Below are positions 36,071-48,879 of a DNA stretch of 64,000 nucleotides, one piece after another; the first letter of the stretch is position 1; the number at the start of each line of letters is the position of its first letter. Position numbers and translations under genes: made by a program. The notes beneath the pieces are model-generated. The model saw nothing but the letters and a program-made list of their open reading frames with translations, was not told where the DNA came from and searched no databases. Source of the stretch: Ascaphus truei (taxonomy: Eukaryota; Chordata; Amphibia; Anura; Ascaphidae); assembly GCA_036426205.1 (NCBI GenBank), contig CM071570.1, positions 147,328,527-147,392,526 on the forward strand. The letters are read 5' to 3'.

Positions 36071-36190
36071 TGCAAATATAGCTGTATGCTCATCTGCATG
36101 TCTTAGGCAGGTCTGCAACCCCGCCTTTCCCATTATCACCCAGCATACAGCACTTCCACGCAGCAAGGATTCTGGGAAATGACATGCAAA
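35720..36190. repeat. AT-rich intron, (TA)n and repeat
   Basis: A TA microsatellite at 35960-36070 is followed by the repeat at 36090-36205 (GGCAGGTCTGCAACCC ... GGGAAATGACATGC), the opposite-strand copy of 2400-2535. Confidence 0.65.
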
Positions 36191-36204
36191 TGAGCACACA
36201 GTGT

Positions 36205-36540
36205 CACTTTTTATATATAACTATAAAAACTACAGTATAGCGTTTAGATGTGTGAGCTCTGACATCAGAAAATTTGTACTACAAAACAAATGTAACATAC
36301 AGCCCAATATGATCTTCTTGGTTTTTTTTTTACAACACATATATTTTATTTGTCTGATATATTCTAATGGATTCAAATCAGACAGGAATCATGAGAACAA
36401 ATAATTGCAGAGCATACCGCAGAAAAGAGCAAAGCATTCTATGGGAAAGGACACTGACATATGATACAATTTTGCATTCAGTTTGGAACACTGAAAATCC
36501 CACAAAGCCTGAAACAACTATGACACAAAGGCTATGTTGT
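36205..36540. repeat. ~330 bp direct repeat, left copy
   Basis: From TATATAACTATAAAAACTAC to ACTATGACACAAAGGCT. Repeated in the same orientation at 37138-37464 with few substitutions and small indels (for example CAAATCAGACAGG versus CAAATCACGACAGG). Both copies begin after a TA tract. Between them sits the hammerhead-bearing segment. Confidence 0.9.
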
Positions 36541-37130
36541 GATTGCCGTCATTAAGCCCATATATTTTGCGCTGTGAGATAAGAAAACATGGAACCACCC
36601 AAGGATGCTCCACCAGCGAAGCAGCAACCGATGATCTACATCTGTGGAGCTGAGAGGGGGACGTTTTAAGCTATTAAGATCATTGGACTGGGTATATAAT
36701 ACCGGACCTTCCCCCTCTCCTTACTTCCCTTTGAGAAAGTCACCCGTTGAGTGACGAAACGCGTCAGGGAGCGTCATTACGTCAGACGCATGGACACTGA
36801 CGTCATCACCGCGCGCTGGGACTGACTGATCCGCGCGATTGCTGCAGAGGCTTGCTATTCTCGGAGCTACTTTCCAGGACTCCAATACAGGTCTTTAGGA
36901 GTTTACTTACCCTGGACATTGATTGGGACGTTTATCCTGGTACTGCAAGATCGGAATTACCCCAAGATGCTGCAGAGATTAACCGGATGGTGGTGATTAT
37001 ATATCACGATATGCTTGATTTTATTGTACCTTTGTAAGTGCAATTCTTACCCCCTCCTCCCCTTCCCCTCATTAAAATTTACTATTTTACGCTATGGGTG
37101 TGCGCTCTCTCTTCCCCCTTTTCATATATA
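36541..37130 (+). repeat. hammerhead-bearing repeat segment
   Basis: About 590 bp, GC-richer than its flanks. It contains the hammerhead (36726-36770), then ACGTCA/TGACGTCA (CRE-like) motifs at 36780-36805, GCGCGC strings, and TGTGCGCTCTCTCTTCCCCC at its right end. Layout and orientation match the repeat at 9360-9900 on the other strand. The lack of any ORF over 61 codons suggests a non-coding retroelement part (pseudo-LTR or retrozyme-like unit). Confidence 0.55.
36726..36770 (+). ncRNA. hammerhead ribozyme, type I-like
   Basis: Stem I TCCCT (36726-36730), core TTGAGAA (36731-36737), stem II GTCAC/GTGAC (36739-36743 and 36751-36755) with a 7-nt loop, GAAA (36756-36759), stem III ACGCGT with A-U and C-G pairs around a GC loop, C at 36765 as cleavage base, then AGGGA (36766-36770), complementary to stem I. 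GACGAAACGCGTC closely resembles the same part of known animal hammerheads. The core differs from CTGANGA at C3 (T) and G8 (A), a pair that would still be complementary (U-A). Cleavage would follow GUC. Confidence 0.75.
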
Positions 37131-37137
37131 TATATAT

Positions 37138-37464
37138 ATATATAACTATAAAAACTACAGTATAGCGTTTAGATGTGTGAGCTCTGACATCAGAAAAATT
37201 TTACTACAAAACAAATGTAACATACAGCCCAATATGATCTTCTTGTTTTTTTTTTTTACAACACATATATTTTATTTGTCTGATATATTCTAATGGATTC
37301 AAATCACGACAGGAATCACTGAAAGACAAAATAATTGCAGAGCATACCGCAGAAAAGAGCAAAGCATTCTATGGGAGAGGACACTGACATATGATACAAT
37401 TTTGCATTCAGTTTGGAACACTGAAAATCCCACAAAGCCTGAAATAACTATGACACAAAGGCTT
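37138..37464. repeat. ~330 bp direct repeat, right copy
   Basis: Second copy of 36205-36540 in the same orientation, following a TATATATA tract at 37126-37142. Confidence 0.9.
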
Positions 37465-37469
37465 CAAAA

Positions 37470-38743
37470 CCTCATTTCAATTTAATGCTCCAAGCTTTCA
37501 GAGGTGCTTGGCACTAGGTCAAACCTGTGTATAATGTCACAGCAAATATGCCCCAGCAGTGCTGAAAACAAAATTCATACAAAATAATGGTCACATTTAG
37601 AAATGGAATGTGTCATTAGGGATTCACTCAAATGTCATATTATATGCTTTAATGCATTTTGGTACAATGAACTATGCTTCTATGAAAGCTTGCACGCGTT
37701 TCACCAACAATTTGCATGAATGTGAATGAATATAAACACCATATACCGATGTATAATGCCTGCTTATTAAGCCTGCTTAATCTTCTCAGCTGCCAGAAAA
37801 TACTAAAGAAAAAAGATTGCGGTAAACCCCAGCTGTAGGGAAAGCTTCTCGCTATGTAAAATGCAGCCATTAGATCTGTCTATGGCTGGTCCTTCAATAG
37901 GTTGTGGTACAAAAAAATTTCCCAGCAAGGATATTTAAATAAGGCTACATCTCTACAGGTATATGCTGGAATTGATTCATTATTTGTATTTATGTGCTAG
38001 AAGTAAAAAAAAAACTTGTATAAAGATTTTCCTGTAAAATACATTTGCTTTGTTTACACATATTTTCCACCTGAAGTTTTCAAATGTCGTAATTGCTGGG
38101 TTTCTGAGCAGGAATAAATTTTATGTGTGTACAGTATGTGACATGAATTGACCATTTATTGGAACATGTAGGTACTCGTTTTGTCTGTAAATGACTCATG
38201 TGTTTCAATAGACATCTTAGTGAATAACAACTGGTCTTTATTTTCAAACGGATATACGTCAGCAAAAACTACTGTCTTACAATGTGCAACAAATTTAATT
38301 TTGGAGATGACACTTAAATATTTCAAAACATTTTTCCAATGTTCTTGATTTTTTTTTAAATAAGAGAAATATCACACAAATAGTGTGATCAATATAATTT
38401 CTAAAAGTTTTAAGTATTTTTGATTACAAGGGACTTTCGAAAGGGTGTTATTGTCTATATTGTATCCTTACACAAATTATAATGTAATTAGATTTATTGC
38501 ACAATGTATTCCTTGGTGTTAGCATATTTTCTAAATGCATTATGTTTTGCATGCTACTAAACCAAATAAATGTTTCAATTACAATACCAAACTATGTAGA
38601 AAATATTACAGGTACATGCCTACTGACAAAACAAAAATCAGGTCAATTATTTAAAAGTGATGAATATGTATGTTCTTATTTTGGCAGCCATTATGTTCTC
38701 TTTAATGTACCTTACTATGCAAATTATATTTTTTCTACCCTAG
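37470..38743. other. grik2 intron, nothing recognised
   Basis: AT-rich. At 37685-37705 the minus strand has GGTGAAACGCGTGCAAGC, reminiscent of the 3' half of a hammerhead but without a 5' core. No gene. The intron ends in a pyrimidine-rich tract and CTACCCTAG. Confidence 0.55.
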
Positions 38744-40434
<1,691 letters not shown>

Positions 40435-40438
40435 CATA

Positions 40439-41737
40439 TGTAACGGTATTCCCCCACCCAATAGCATATAGTATGTATGTGCGGGGAACTTAATGTTACC
40501 AGGTGTGGTGCTTTACCTCCTCACAGGAGGCCTAAACCTCCGCCACGGGGAGCCTGGGGCACGTATAAATAATAGGAGTAACCTCGTACTCGGTGCAGCG
40601 CCTCCACCTGCGATGGCTCCCACCAGACGGGGAGTGGTTCGTCGCAGGACAATATATATATATCACACACACAGCATGTAAAATAACCAATAACTTTACT
40701 GTAGCAACCGTACTTATTCATATATATAAATCAACAGGTGTCCCTCTCTAGAGGAGACACTAACTACTGCATCTCGCAGTACGCTACCCCCTTTCACCAG
40801 GTGATCCCACCCCGTGTCCAGTAACCCCACACAATATGTCCCTTCACCTGAGATAGATATGTGTGACTGCGCAGCCACTAGTCCCGTGTAAGTATAATAG
40901 AGTATAGTTGGTGCACTTGGTGATGGTTACCTGCTGAGCACTCCAGTGCCCGGGCCTGCCAAGGAGCTTCACAAAGGATCCGCTGACCGCTGACCACAGG
41001 AACTACCGTCCGGGGCTATCCCACCTGGATGGCTGCTGCAGCGACAGCGAAGGTCTGAGCCCAGACCTCTGGATGGACGCGCAGCGTCCGCTGTGTCCCT
41101 AACTGACTCTGGATAATAAGGGGGCAGGGTCCCTAACCTGGGGCCTGTCCCTGCAACACTCAAAGCTACTGGTGACTCAGGACAATCTGGGGCCTATGAG
41201 GCTGCTGGCCTAGTGCAGGGAGTCACAGACTCCTGCACCCTACCTCCTTCCCCTAGCTGCTCCTGACGCTGACTGACTAACGTGCTCAGAGCCCGCGAAA
41301 TGTATCTAATCTCCTCTCTAGGGAGATGCTGTAGCCCTATTAGCTCCCTGGAGTCATGTGGGGCGCTCCTAAGGCTCATGGGATATGTAATCCCTTCTAG
41401 AGCCCTCTGCTGGTTGGCTGCCTCTCGAACGCTTCTCTTGCGCATGCGCGAACTTCCCTGCTGGCCACCACACCAAGATGTTCACTGCGCATGAGCGAAC
41501 TCATAGAAGATGGCGGCACCCTCGCCGCCCTGCTCCGGGAGCGCCGGGAGCCCTAACAACGCGATTGCGGCCCTGGCAACCAGCCGCACGCTTCCCCGGC
41601 AACCCCCCGAGCAGAATCCTGACCGCCCCCACTCTTGCGATCGGCTGACGGGGCCGCCATTGGGCTGGGAGGCACCCGCAATCGCCAGCAAGGTGAGGGG
41701 GGGGGGGGGGGATTCTGGGCGGGGGGGCGCGGCTACA
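40439..41737 (-). repeat. 3' LTR of the Gypsy element
   Basis: Begins TGTAACGGTATTCC and ends GCGCGGCTACA on the + strand. It aligns along its length with 47596-48874. A G run of ~20 near 41695-41710 is longer than in the other LTR. Confidence 0.95.
41440..41517. promoter_or_regulatory. NRF-1-like and YY1-like sites in 3' LTR
   Basis: GCGCATGCGC at 41440-41449 is a perfect NRF-1 core, GCGCATGAGC at 41487-41496 is a near copy, and AAGATGGCGGC at 41507-41517 fits the YY1 consensus. The partner LTR keeps the first and the last with one change. Confidence 0.55.
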
Positions 41738-41752
41738 TCCTCCCCCTGGTAA
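41738..41752 (-). other. polypurine tract of the Gypsy element
   Basis: On the minus strand, ACCAGGGGGAGGA ends exactly where the 3' LTR begins (TGTAGCC). This is the expected primer for plus-strand synthesis. Confidence 0.7.
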
Positions 41753-41857
41753 AAACCTGAACGTCCTCGCTTGGGACACATAACTTCAAAACTATACACA
41801 TCAGTTATATAATAAAAATGCAGTTCAATTATATAACTTAGCACATTCGCATTTACT

Positions 41858-42361
41858 TTATACGATGTTGCATAATTCGGTGAGCATCACAATCACAGAT
41901 TGGATTTTGCTCCGAGACCACTGCTGAGCCTCATAATGGGGTGCCCCAATTTGATCATAGGTTACCCGATTTGGAGGGTACATGACTCTTTGGCTCCTTC
42001 GGAGTTGTTCTTCTGCAACTCCCTTGGGGGAGTAATAAACACAGTCCTGAGGCTCAGCCTCTTCCCTTGAGGGGAGAAATGTCTCTGAACAGTTTCTGTT
42101 CGGCACAAAGCATGGGCTTTGTGGATCCAAAGGCTGACCCGCTGGGGCCACCTTAGTAGGCGCTGGCCTACGGGGCCCTTTATCCGTAGCTCCTCCGGGA
42201 GATGCCCCTTCTGCAGAATAGTCCCTTTGAGAGGGCCCTTCCATAGGGTCTTCAGGAGTTTCAGATTGGGTTTCGTTATTTACAGTCTCTTGACCCATCT
42301 CTGATAAGTCGGACTCACCGTTGAGCAGCGTGGCCAGTATCTCTGCTTCCTCATCTCCCAC
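41858..42361 (-). pseudogene. Gypsy Pol C-terminal tail
   Basis: A 167-codon frame, acidic and Pro-rich, with LRRSQRVMYPPNRVTYDQIG near its end. The RRSQR..PP.R.TYD pattern is often found at the Pol end of Gypsy elements of this group. It follows the integrase frame (overlap at 42351-42361) and ends ~120 bp before the 3' LTR. No Env-like features (no signal peptide or membrane segment). Confidence 0.65.
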
Positions 42362-43740
42362 TTGTGGAATGGGGAGAAGATGTTACGTGCCATACCTTTA
42401 CCCGGCCTTCAGTGTCTTTGATGCGATAAAACGGAAGGCCAGGCATCTGAGACTCTATTTCATATACACCGTCTCTCCATCGGTCGGCAAATTTGTGTTT
42501 TCCTGGGACTCCCAGATTTCGAAGCAACACAGCGTCTCCAGGACGAAGCTCCCGATATTTGACCTTATGATCGTATCGCCTTTTATTGTCAGCATTCAGC
42601 TTAGCTGTAGACTTCTCAGCCTGTTGATAGGCCTGCTGCAAGCTGTCTTTAAGTCTTTGCACATATTTGAAATGGGTAGCATTGTGTTTCCCATCCGTCG
42701 AGACTCTAAGACGTACATCCACTGGCAGTCTCGCCTCTCGTCCGAACATGAGGAAGTATGGGGAGAATCCAGTTGACTCGTGTCGGGTACAATTGTACGC
42801 GTGCACCAGGGCCTCCACGTGTCGACTCCATTCAGTCTTCTGAGCTCCCTTTAGAGTTCCAAGCATGTCCAGTAATGTCCGATTAATATCGTTCTGGTAA
42901 AGCGTCTCCTTCGGGGTTGTATGGGGTCGTTCGTGATTTGGCAATGTTCAGCATTTTGAGCAATTCTCGGATCAGAGTGCCCTCAAATTCCCGACCTTGG
43001 TCTGATTGGAGACGATTTGGAAGACCATAATGAACGAAGTACTTCTCCCATAATATCTTCGCCACCGTGATAGATTTCTGGTCTTTAGTGGGGAAGGCCT
43101 GGGCATACCGAATGTAATGATCCGCGATGACCAGCATGTTGCATATTCCTCGGCTATCAGGCTCAATGCACAGAAAGTCCATACGCACAAGGTCCATTGG
43201 ACCAGAACTTTTCAGATGGCCCATGGGCGCTGCTCGGGTAGGCAGAGTCTTGCGTTTGATACACCGCAAGCAACGGCGACAATGGTGTTCTACAGCTTCT
43301 CACATCTTGGGCCAGAAAAAGCGGTCTCGGACCAACCCAAATGTCTTCTCTACACTGAGATGTCCATGCTCATCATGCAGGGACTTTAACAACATGTACT
43401 GTAAGTTCCTAGGGAGGACTAGTTGTCGTCTGTCCAGGTAGTTGTGATATTGCACCACCCGATAGAGTAAACAATTATCGATTTCCAATTTGTCCTCTTC
43501 CCGCATGAGTGAGGCAACCAAGTCGTTGGGAGCACGCTTCAGAAGGGCTGAATTCTTCTTTTCAACGGCTTGCCTAATGATACTAATGACAGGATCTCGT
43601 ATTTGGTAGTCTACCAGATCTTTCCACCGTAGCACTTTGTCATGAGTTACAGTATGTTCATCCCCTTTGGATCGCAGATGGCGGCTGGGACAGCCTGCAA
43701 CTGGCATCCCAAGGAATCCGCAACCCTTAATTCTGAAAAG
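42351..43740 (-). pseudogene. Gypsy integrase
   Basis: Three frames in order. 43300-43707 ends with LHDEHGHLSVEKTFGLVRDRFFWPKM (the His-His half of the zinc domain); its Cys pair (RRCLRCIKRK) is near 43250-43290. 42883-43269 has the catalytic core, with VRMDFLCIEPDSRG and DQGREFEGTLI. 42351-42944 has the rest (HVEALVHAYNCTRHESTGFSPYFLMFGREARLP) and a C-terminal GDAVLLRNLGVPGKHKFADRW DNA-binding part. Inserts cDNA into the genome. Broken by a stop and frameshifts. Confidence 0.9.
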
Positions 43741-43915
43741 GCCACTTGATCGTTGATGATGGCGGCGGTGCTACACATAGCTCACACCCCTGGTCCTGGA
43801 AGTTCTTCCCATTCCTCATCATCTTGAATAGCACTTAGCCCTGGCCGTCGGGAGAGGGCGTCAGCCCCGACATTCAAGGGTCCCGGCTTATACTTCAGGG
43901 AGAAGCGGTAATTGT

Positions 43916-45171
43916 TCAGAGCTGCCAGCCATCGGTGTCCTGCTGCATCCAATTTGGCTGAGGTATTGATGTACTATACGTGAGGGGATTGTTATCCATC
44001 CTTACCTCAAATGTAACACCATAAAGGTAATCGTGGAGCTTCTCGGTGATCGCCCATTTGAGAGCCAGGAACTCCATCTTGTGGACAGGGTATTTCTGTT
44101 CACTGGGTGTCAGACTGCGGCTGATGTAGGCTACAGGCCAAAGGCCCTCGGGGTGCTTCTGGTGCAGGACGACACCCAGTCCATTGAGACTGGCATCCAC
44201 ATGCAGAACGTATGGTTGTTCGGGATCAGCATACGCAAGCACCGGCGCTTCGGTCAGGCTTTTCTTCAACTTCAACTTCAGGAAGGCCTGTTCACACTCA
44301 GGCGTCCATTTATCGCCAAACGGTTGACGGGCCGATGTGGCCTTCCTTCCTGTATCTTCGGGGTATATCTAGCTCGACTAGAGTACCCTTCCACGAAGCA
44401 ACGGTAATACCCACAGAACCCCAGGAAGGATCGTAGTTCCGCGACATTCTCGGGATGGGGCCAGTTCACAACCGCTTCTACTTTGGCTGGGTCGGTGGTG
44501 ATTCCTTGAGCAGACACGATGTGTCCCACATAGGTCACCGAGGTGTGACAAAACCGACACTTGTCGAGGGACAATTTCAATCCTTCTTTTCCAAGACGGT
44601 CTATCACTTTAAGCAGTCTCTCTTCGTGCTCTTCTAGGGTCCTTCCGAAGACAATGATGTCATCCAGGTAGACGAGACACTCCCGAGGGTTCATGTCCCC
44701 GATAGTCTTGTCCATCAGTCTTTCGAAGGTAGCAGGGGCCCCACATATACCTTGTGGCATACGTGTAAATTGGTAGAACCCCAGGGGGCAGACGAATTCT
44801 GTTTTCTCCTGATCCTCTGCACTCATGGGTACCTGATAGTACCCAGATCGTAGATCGAGCACGCTGAACCATTGGATTCCGTTCAGAGCATTCAGGATCT
44901 CTTTAATGCGAGGAAGGTTGTACTGGTCCGGTATCGTACGATTGTTCAGGGTTCGATAGTCAACACACAGTCGTACGGATCCGTTCTTTTTCCTCACGAC
45001 CACTATGGGAGAGGCGTAAGGGCTCAGAGACTCCGTCAAAATCCCAGCAGTCTCCATTTCTTGCAAGACGTTCCTCACATCGTCCACATCCCTAGGGGCG
45101 ATGCGACGAGAGCGTTCACGGAACGGAGTGGCATCACTCAGTCTAATGCATGTTGAGCGCTGCGATTGCAC
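43916..45171 (-). pseudogene. Gypsy reverse transcriptase and RNase H
   Basis: 44278-45171 has YASPIVVVRKKNGSVRLCVD, FSVLDLRSGYYQVPM (first catalytic Asp), FTRMPQGICGAPATFERLMD and CLVYLDDIIVFG (YLDD), then the connection LRSFLGFCGYYRCFVEGYS. A frameshift near 44290 leads to 43916-44275 with RNase H motifs PYVLHVDASLNGLGVVLHQ (first Asp) and YPVHKMEFLALKWAI (Glu). The enzyme copies the element RNA and degrades the template. The last RNase H part is damaged. Confidence 0.93.
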
Positions 45172-45800
45172 CCCACATCCATCTCACTCATGGAGAACAC
45201 AGTCCGTCGTTTATTCAACTGGGTTGTCAGCCACTCTTTCCACTCAGTGGGCAATGTCGACTCGCCGAAGTTGAAGTCCAGATCGACTAACCGCTCACCC
45301 GCTGCCGCCGCCTTCACCTGCGGCATGGTTTCCACAGGGCTGACCGGATATATGCAACCCAGACTCTGTCCGGCATCAAGTTCCATCGGGAATGGGGAGA
45401 TGTTCTGCACATATACGTAAGTTCGTAGAGGGATTTTAGTCGTCCATTCACTCACTTCGGATAGTACCCTATACCCTCTCTGAACTTCTTCCTCAGGGGT
45501 ACTCTCCAGAGAGAAGAGCTGATCGTTCTCATCTCGCTCGGGATAACAGCACCAGACGGCCATTCGTTGCACTCCAACTGGTAATATGGTCGTCAGTCCG
45601 CGTTGACGATTGTAGAGATCCCCGTGATGCTCCAAGGTATAGACCCGGTTGCACTCCTCTCGTAGGATGGGATCTAGGAGCGAATTGGCCAGCGGCAACT
45701 CGTTGGTCTCTTTCAGGTATGCTCTGATTACAGCTTGTACTATATCGTATTGGTTCCCAAGATGATCGGATACTTGCACTGGTCTTGGGGCTCCAGGCAT
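45138..45800 (-). pseudogene. Gypsy spacer region between protease and RT
   Basis: A 220-codon open frame without a named domain, containing VSDHLGNQYDIVQAVIRAYL, YTLEHHGDLYNRQRGLTTILP, and SEVSEWTTKIPLRTYVYVQNISPFPMELDAGQSLG, a beta-rich stretch. It ends with WLTTQLNKRRTVFSMSEMDVG, the usual lead-in to the RT (the ...VFS..E.D.G pattern). It overlaps the RT frame. Confidence 0.7.
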
Positions 45801-45810
45801 ACCATTGCCG

Positions 45811-46173
45811 CTACATGCATGGGGTGTTTCTTGCCGGTTGGAGTATTTCCAGTTGAAACCTTACAATCCCAGCGATGGGGTAGTCTTCATTACTTAACCC
45901 CCTAACCATCATATGTTCGGCCGATCGCAGGAGGCAGTGTCTAAGGTGCTGGTCATAGAACTTGCGGTATGTAATGGTCACTTGGGATCCGGTGTCCAGT
46001 AGGGCAGATGCATAGATCCCTTCCAGCACAGCAGGCACGATGGCTGAGGGGCCTACTTGACTGTAAGCTTCCCTTGGTAAGGCGTCATCACTTGGGCCGG
46101 AGTCAGGAGGAGCATCTTCGGTTCCAGTAGGGGTTTCTGGGTCAGACTCGGCCATTTGTACGCGGCAGACCAT
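45811..46173 (-). pseudogene. Gypsy aspartic protease
   Basis: Contains LEGIYASALLDTGSQVTITY (catalytic D-T-G-S) about 45 residues after the frame's start, then MVRGLSNEDYPIAGIVRFQLEI, a flap-like region. Overlaps the 3' end of gag in another frame (46053-46173), suggesting a -1 or +1 frame change between gag and pol. Matures Gag and Pol. Confidence 0.85.
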
Positions 46174-47525
46174 TGACCGGGCTGAATTTCCTCTATCGGG
46201 AGGTTTTTATCTGGAGGATCCGCCCTCTCCGGACAATCGCTGGAGAAGTGGCCCTTCTTCCCGCAGTTATAGCAAACGACTTTGCGGCGTTCAGGACAAC
46301 CCTTGTACGTGGAAGATGATCTCTCGGAGGTACGGCCCTTCCTGGCAGGCGATTTGTGAGTCACCTCCTCTTCCTGGTTGGAACCACCCTTGATGGTTTC
46401 TTTGGTCTTTTTGGATTCGTGAAAATGTAGCTGCACCTCATGTCCTCTGATGTGACGCAACAATTCCATGTAGCTGGGTGGTACAGCAGCGATCGGGGCG
46501 GCCCGCATCATTATAGCTATGGAGTTGCTAGGCAACGACCCCTTTAGTAGCTGTTTGAGTCAGTACCGGTCCACTTCGGCGACTGAAATTATGTTTTTGG
46601 ACAGGAGGTTCCCCAGCGACAGCTGTAGTTTGCGGACAAAGGCAGACAGATCCTCTCCTTCTTTTTGGCGGAGAGCTTTGAACTGGGCTATCAGCTTATC
46701 CTCGTCATCTTCTCGGGTATAGGACTGAGTGAGCATTTCCACCAGTTCCTGTGCCGTAACTTCTCCTTCCACTTCATGATGCGTCCGTACCAGTTGGGAG
46801 GCTGGGGCTCTGAGACACTCAACCAACCTCTGTCTTTTGCTGGCTTCGGAGCACGACCACTCCGCTATTACTTGGAGAGTATGGTCCCGCCATGTTTCGA
46901 CCCCTTCTTCTCCTTAAGGCGTCGGTCGAATCCCAGAAAAGGCTTTTAGTTTCCGGTAGCTCTGTGCTTGAGACGAAATGGTTATGGCTTCTACAAATTG
47001 GGAGGCTGTCATATTCAAGGAAAGGCCTCCACTAAGGGGCTGACTACTGGTTCCAGTTCCTACGCTAGGCATGGTTGGGGAACTGCCTGACTGTCTATCA
47101 GGGGTAGGCAAGGTGGGTCGACTCCCCGCCCAGCTGCTAACTCCTCCTACACCGCTTGGAGTGAAGGAGACCTTAGGGGGACCTACCCTGTGAGGAGTAC
47201 TGGTGGATGGTTCTTCGGGAGCCTGGGTGTCAGGATATATCACGAGACAGTCCTCTGCGGAGGGCTCTGGCAGGTTTAATACATGGGGAAGTCTCTGAAC
47301 ATATGTCGCGTTCGGTGGCCAGGATGTAGGTGGTCCTCCGGCCGTCAGCACAAGTTTATAGTCTACCACTCGGGCGGTGGTCAGTCCTGGACAATTTCTT
47401 ACTTGTCTGCGCACTGCGAATAAGTCTGTGTTGTTTGATACTCCCGCCACTGCAACCACGCATCTTGGGGACATGCGGCACGCCAAGACCCTGTCATGGA
47501 ATTCTTGCTTTGACGGCACAGACAT
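46053..47525 (-). pseudogene. Gypsy gag, PNMA-like
   Basis: Three frames. 46914-47525 begins MSVPSKQEFHDRVLACRMS and has CVVAVAGVSNNTDLFAVRRQ and ARVVDYKLVL, the RRM-like N-terminal fold of PNMA proteins, then a Pro/Ser linker and RKLKAFSGIRPTP. 46560-46826 is capsid (LVRTHHEVEGEVTAQELVEM, KEGEDLSAFVRKLQLSL). 46053-46535 carries a CCHC knuckle CYNCGKKGHFSSDC. Start at 47525 is preferred because it lies 70 bp after the LTR and begins the recognisable domain; the longer open frame runs back into the LTR. Frame breaks at ~46910 and ~46550. Confidence 0.85.
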
Positions 47526-47575
47526 GATGGCGTTAAGTCGGACAATTTGATATGGAATAGGGCACCCCAGGTAGA

Positions 47576-47595
47576 CTCTCAGTAGCGCCTCCAAA
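47576..47595 (-). other. primer-binding site of the Gypsy element
   Basis: Minus-strand TTTGGAGGCGCTACTGAGAG directly follows the LTR end (CCGTTACA). The same string with one change is next to the LTR at 13101. The priming tRNA is not identified. Confidence 0.65.
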
Positions 47596-48874
47596 TGTAA
47601 CGGGTATTCCCCCACCCAATAGCATATAGTATGTGTGTGTGGGGAACTTAATGTTACCAGGTGTGGTGTTTTATCTGTTAGGCTCACAGGAGGCCTAAAC
47701 CTCGGCCACGGGGAGCCTGGGGCACATATAAATAATAGGAGTAACCTCGTACTCGGTGCTGCGCCTCCACCTGCGATGGCTCCCACCGGAGGAGTGGTTC
47801 GTCGCTGGACAATATATATATATCACACACACAGCATGTAAAACAACCAATAATTTTACTGTAGCAACGGTACTTATTCATATATATAAATCAACAGGTG
47901 TCCCTCTCTAGAGGAGACACTAACTACTGCGTCTGGCAGGATGCTAACCCCTTTCACCGGGTGATCCCACCCCGTGTCCAGTAACCCCACACAATATATC
48001 CCTTCACGTGAGATAGATATGTGTGACTGCGCAGCCACTAGTCCCGTGTAAGTATAATAGAGTATAGTTGGTGCACTTGGTGATGGTTACCTGCTGAGCA
48101 CTCCAGTGCCCGGGCCTGCCAAGGAGCTTCACAAAGGATCCGATGACTGCTGACCACAGGAACTACCGTCCGGGGCGATCCCATTCGGATGGCTGCTGCA
48201 GCGACAGCGAAGGTCTGAGCCCAGACCTCTAGATTGACGCACAGCGTCCGCTGTGTCCCTAACTGACTCTGGATAATAAGGGGGCAGGGTCCCTAACCTG
48301 GGGCCTGTCCCTGCAAAACTCAAAGCTACTGGTGACTCAGGACTATCTGGGGCCTAGGGGGCTGCTGGCCTAGTATAGGGAGTCACTGACTCCTGCACCC
48401 TAACTCCTTCCCCTAGCTGCTCCTGACACCGACTGACTAACGTGCTCAGAGCCCGCGAAATGTATCTAATCTTTTCTCTAGGGAGATGCTGTAGCCCTAT
48501 TGGCTCCCTGGGGTCATTTGGGGCGCTCCTTAGGCTCATGGGATATGTAGTCCCATCTAGAGCCCTCTACTGGTTGGCTGCCTCTCGCGCGCTTCTCTTG
48601 CGCATGCGCAAGCTTCCCTGCTGGCCACCGCACCACTGCGCAAGTGCGAACTCATAGAAGATGGCGACGCCCTTGCCGCCCTGCTCCAAGAGCGCCGAGA
48701 GCCCTAACAACGCGATCGCGGCCCTGGCAACCGCCCGCACGCGTCCCCGGCAACCCCCCGAGCAGAATCCTGACCGCCCCCACTCTTGCGATCGGCCAAT
48801 GGGGCCACCAATGGGCTCGGCGGCACCCGCGAGCACCAGCAAGGTGAGGGGGGGGCTTGACAGGCAGGGCTACA
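47596..48874 (-). repeat. 5' LTR of the Gypsy element
   Basis: TGTAACGGGTATTCC ... GCAGGGCTACA, 1279 bp, matching the left LTR with many scattered substitutions and short indels. It holds GCGCATGCGC at 48600-48609 (NRF-1-like) and AAGATGGCGAC at 48658-48668 (YY1-like). Confidence 0.95.
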
Positions 48875-48879
48875 CATAA

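Larger units (their letters stand above)
40439..48874 (-). mobile_element. complete Gypsy (Ty3) LTR retrotransposon, inactive
   Basis: An 8.4 kb minus-strand element with two ~1.3 kb LTRs (TGTAACGG ... GGCTACA), CATA target duplications at 40435-40438 and 48875-48878, primer site next to the right LTR, purine tract next to the left LTR, and gag, protease, RT, RNase H and integrase in order. Frameshifts and stops occur in gag and pol. The Gag N-terminus resembles PNMA-family proteins, which descend from Gypsy elements of this kind. Intact duplication and LTR pair show it inserted as a unit. Confidence 0.95.

Noticed and set aside
37680..37710. Minus-strand GGTGAAACGCGTGC as a hammerhead 3' half
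   Set aside because: No CTGANGA-like core or pairing stem I found upstream on that strand.
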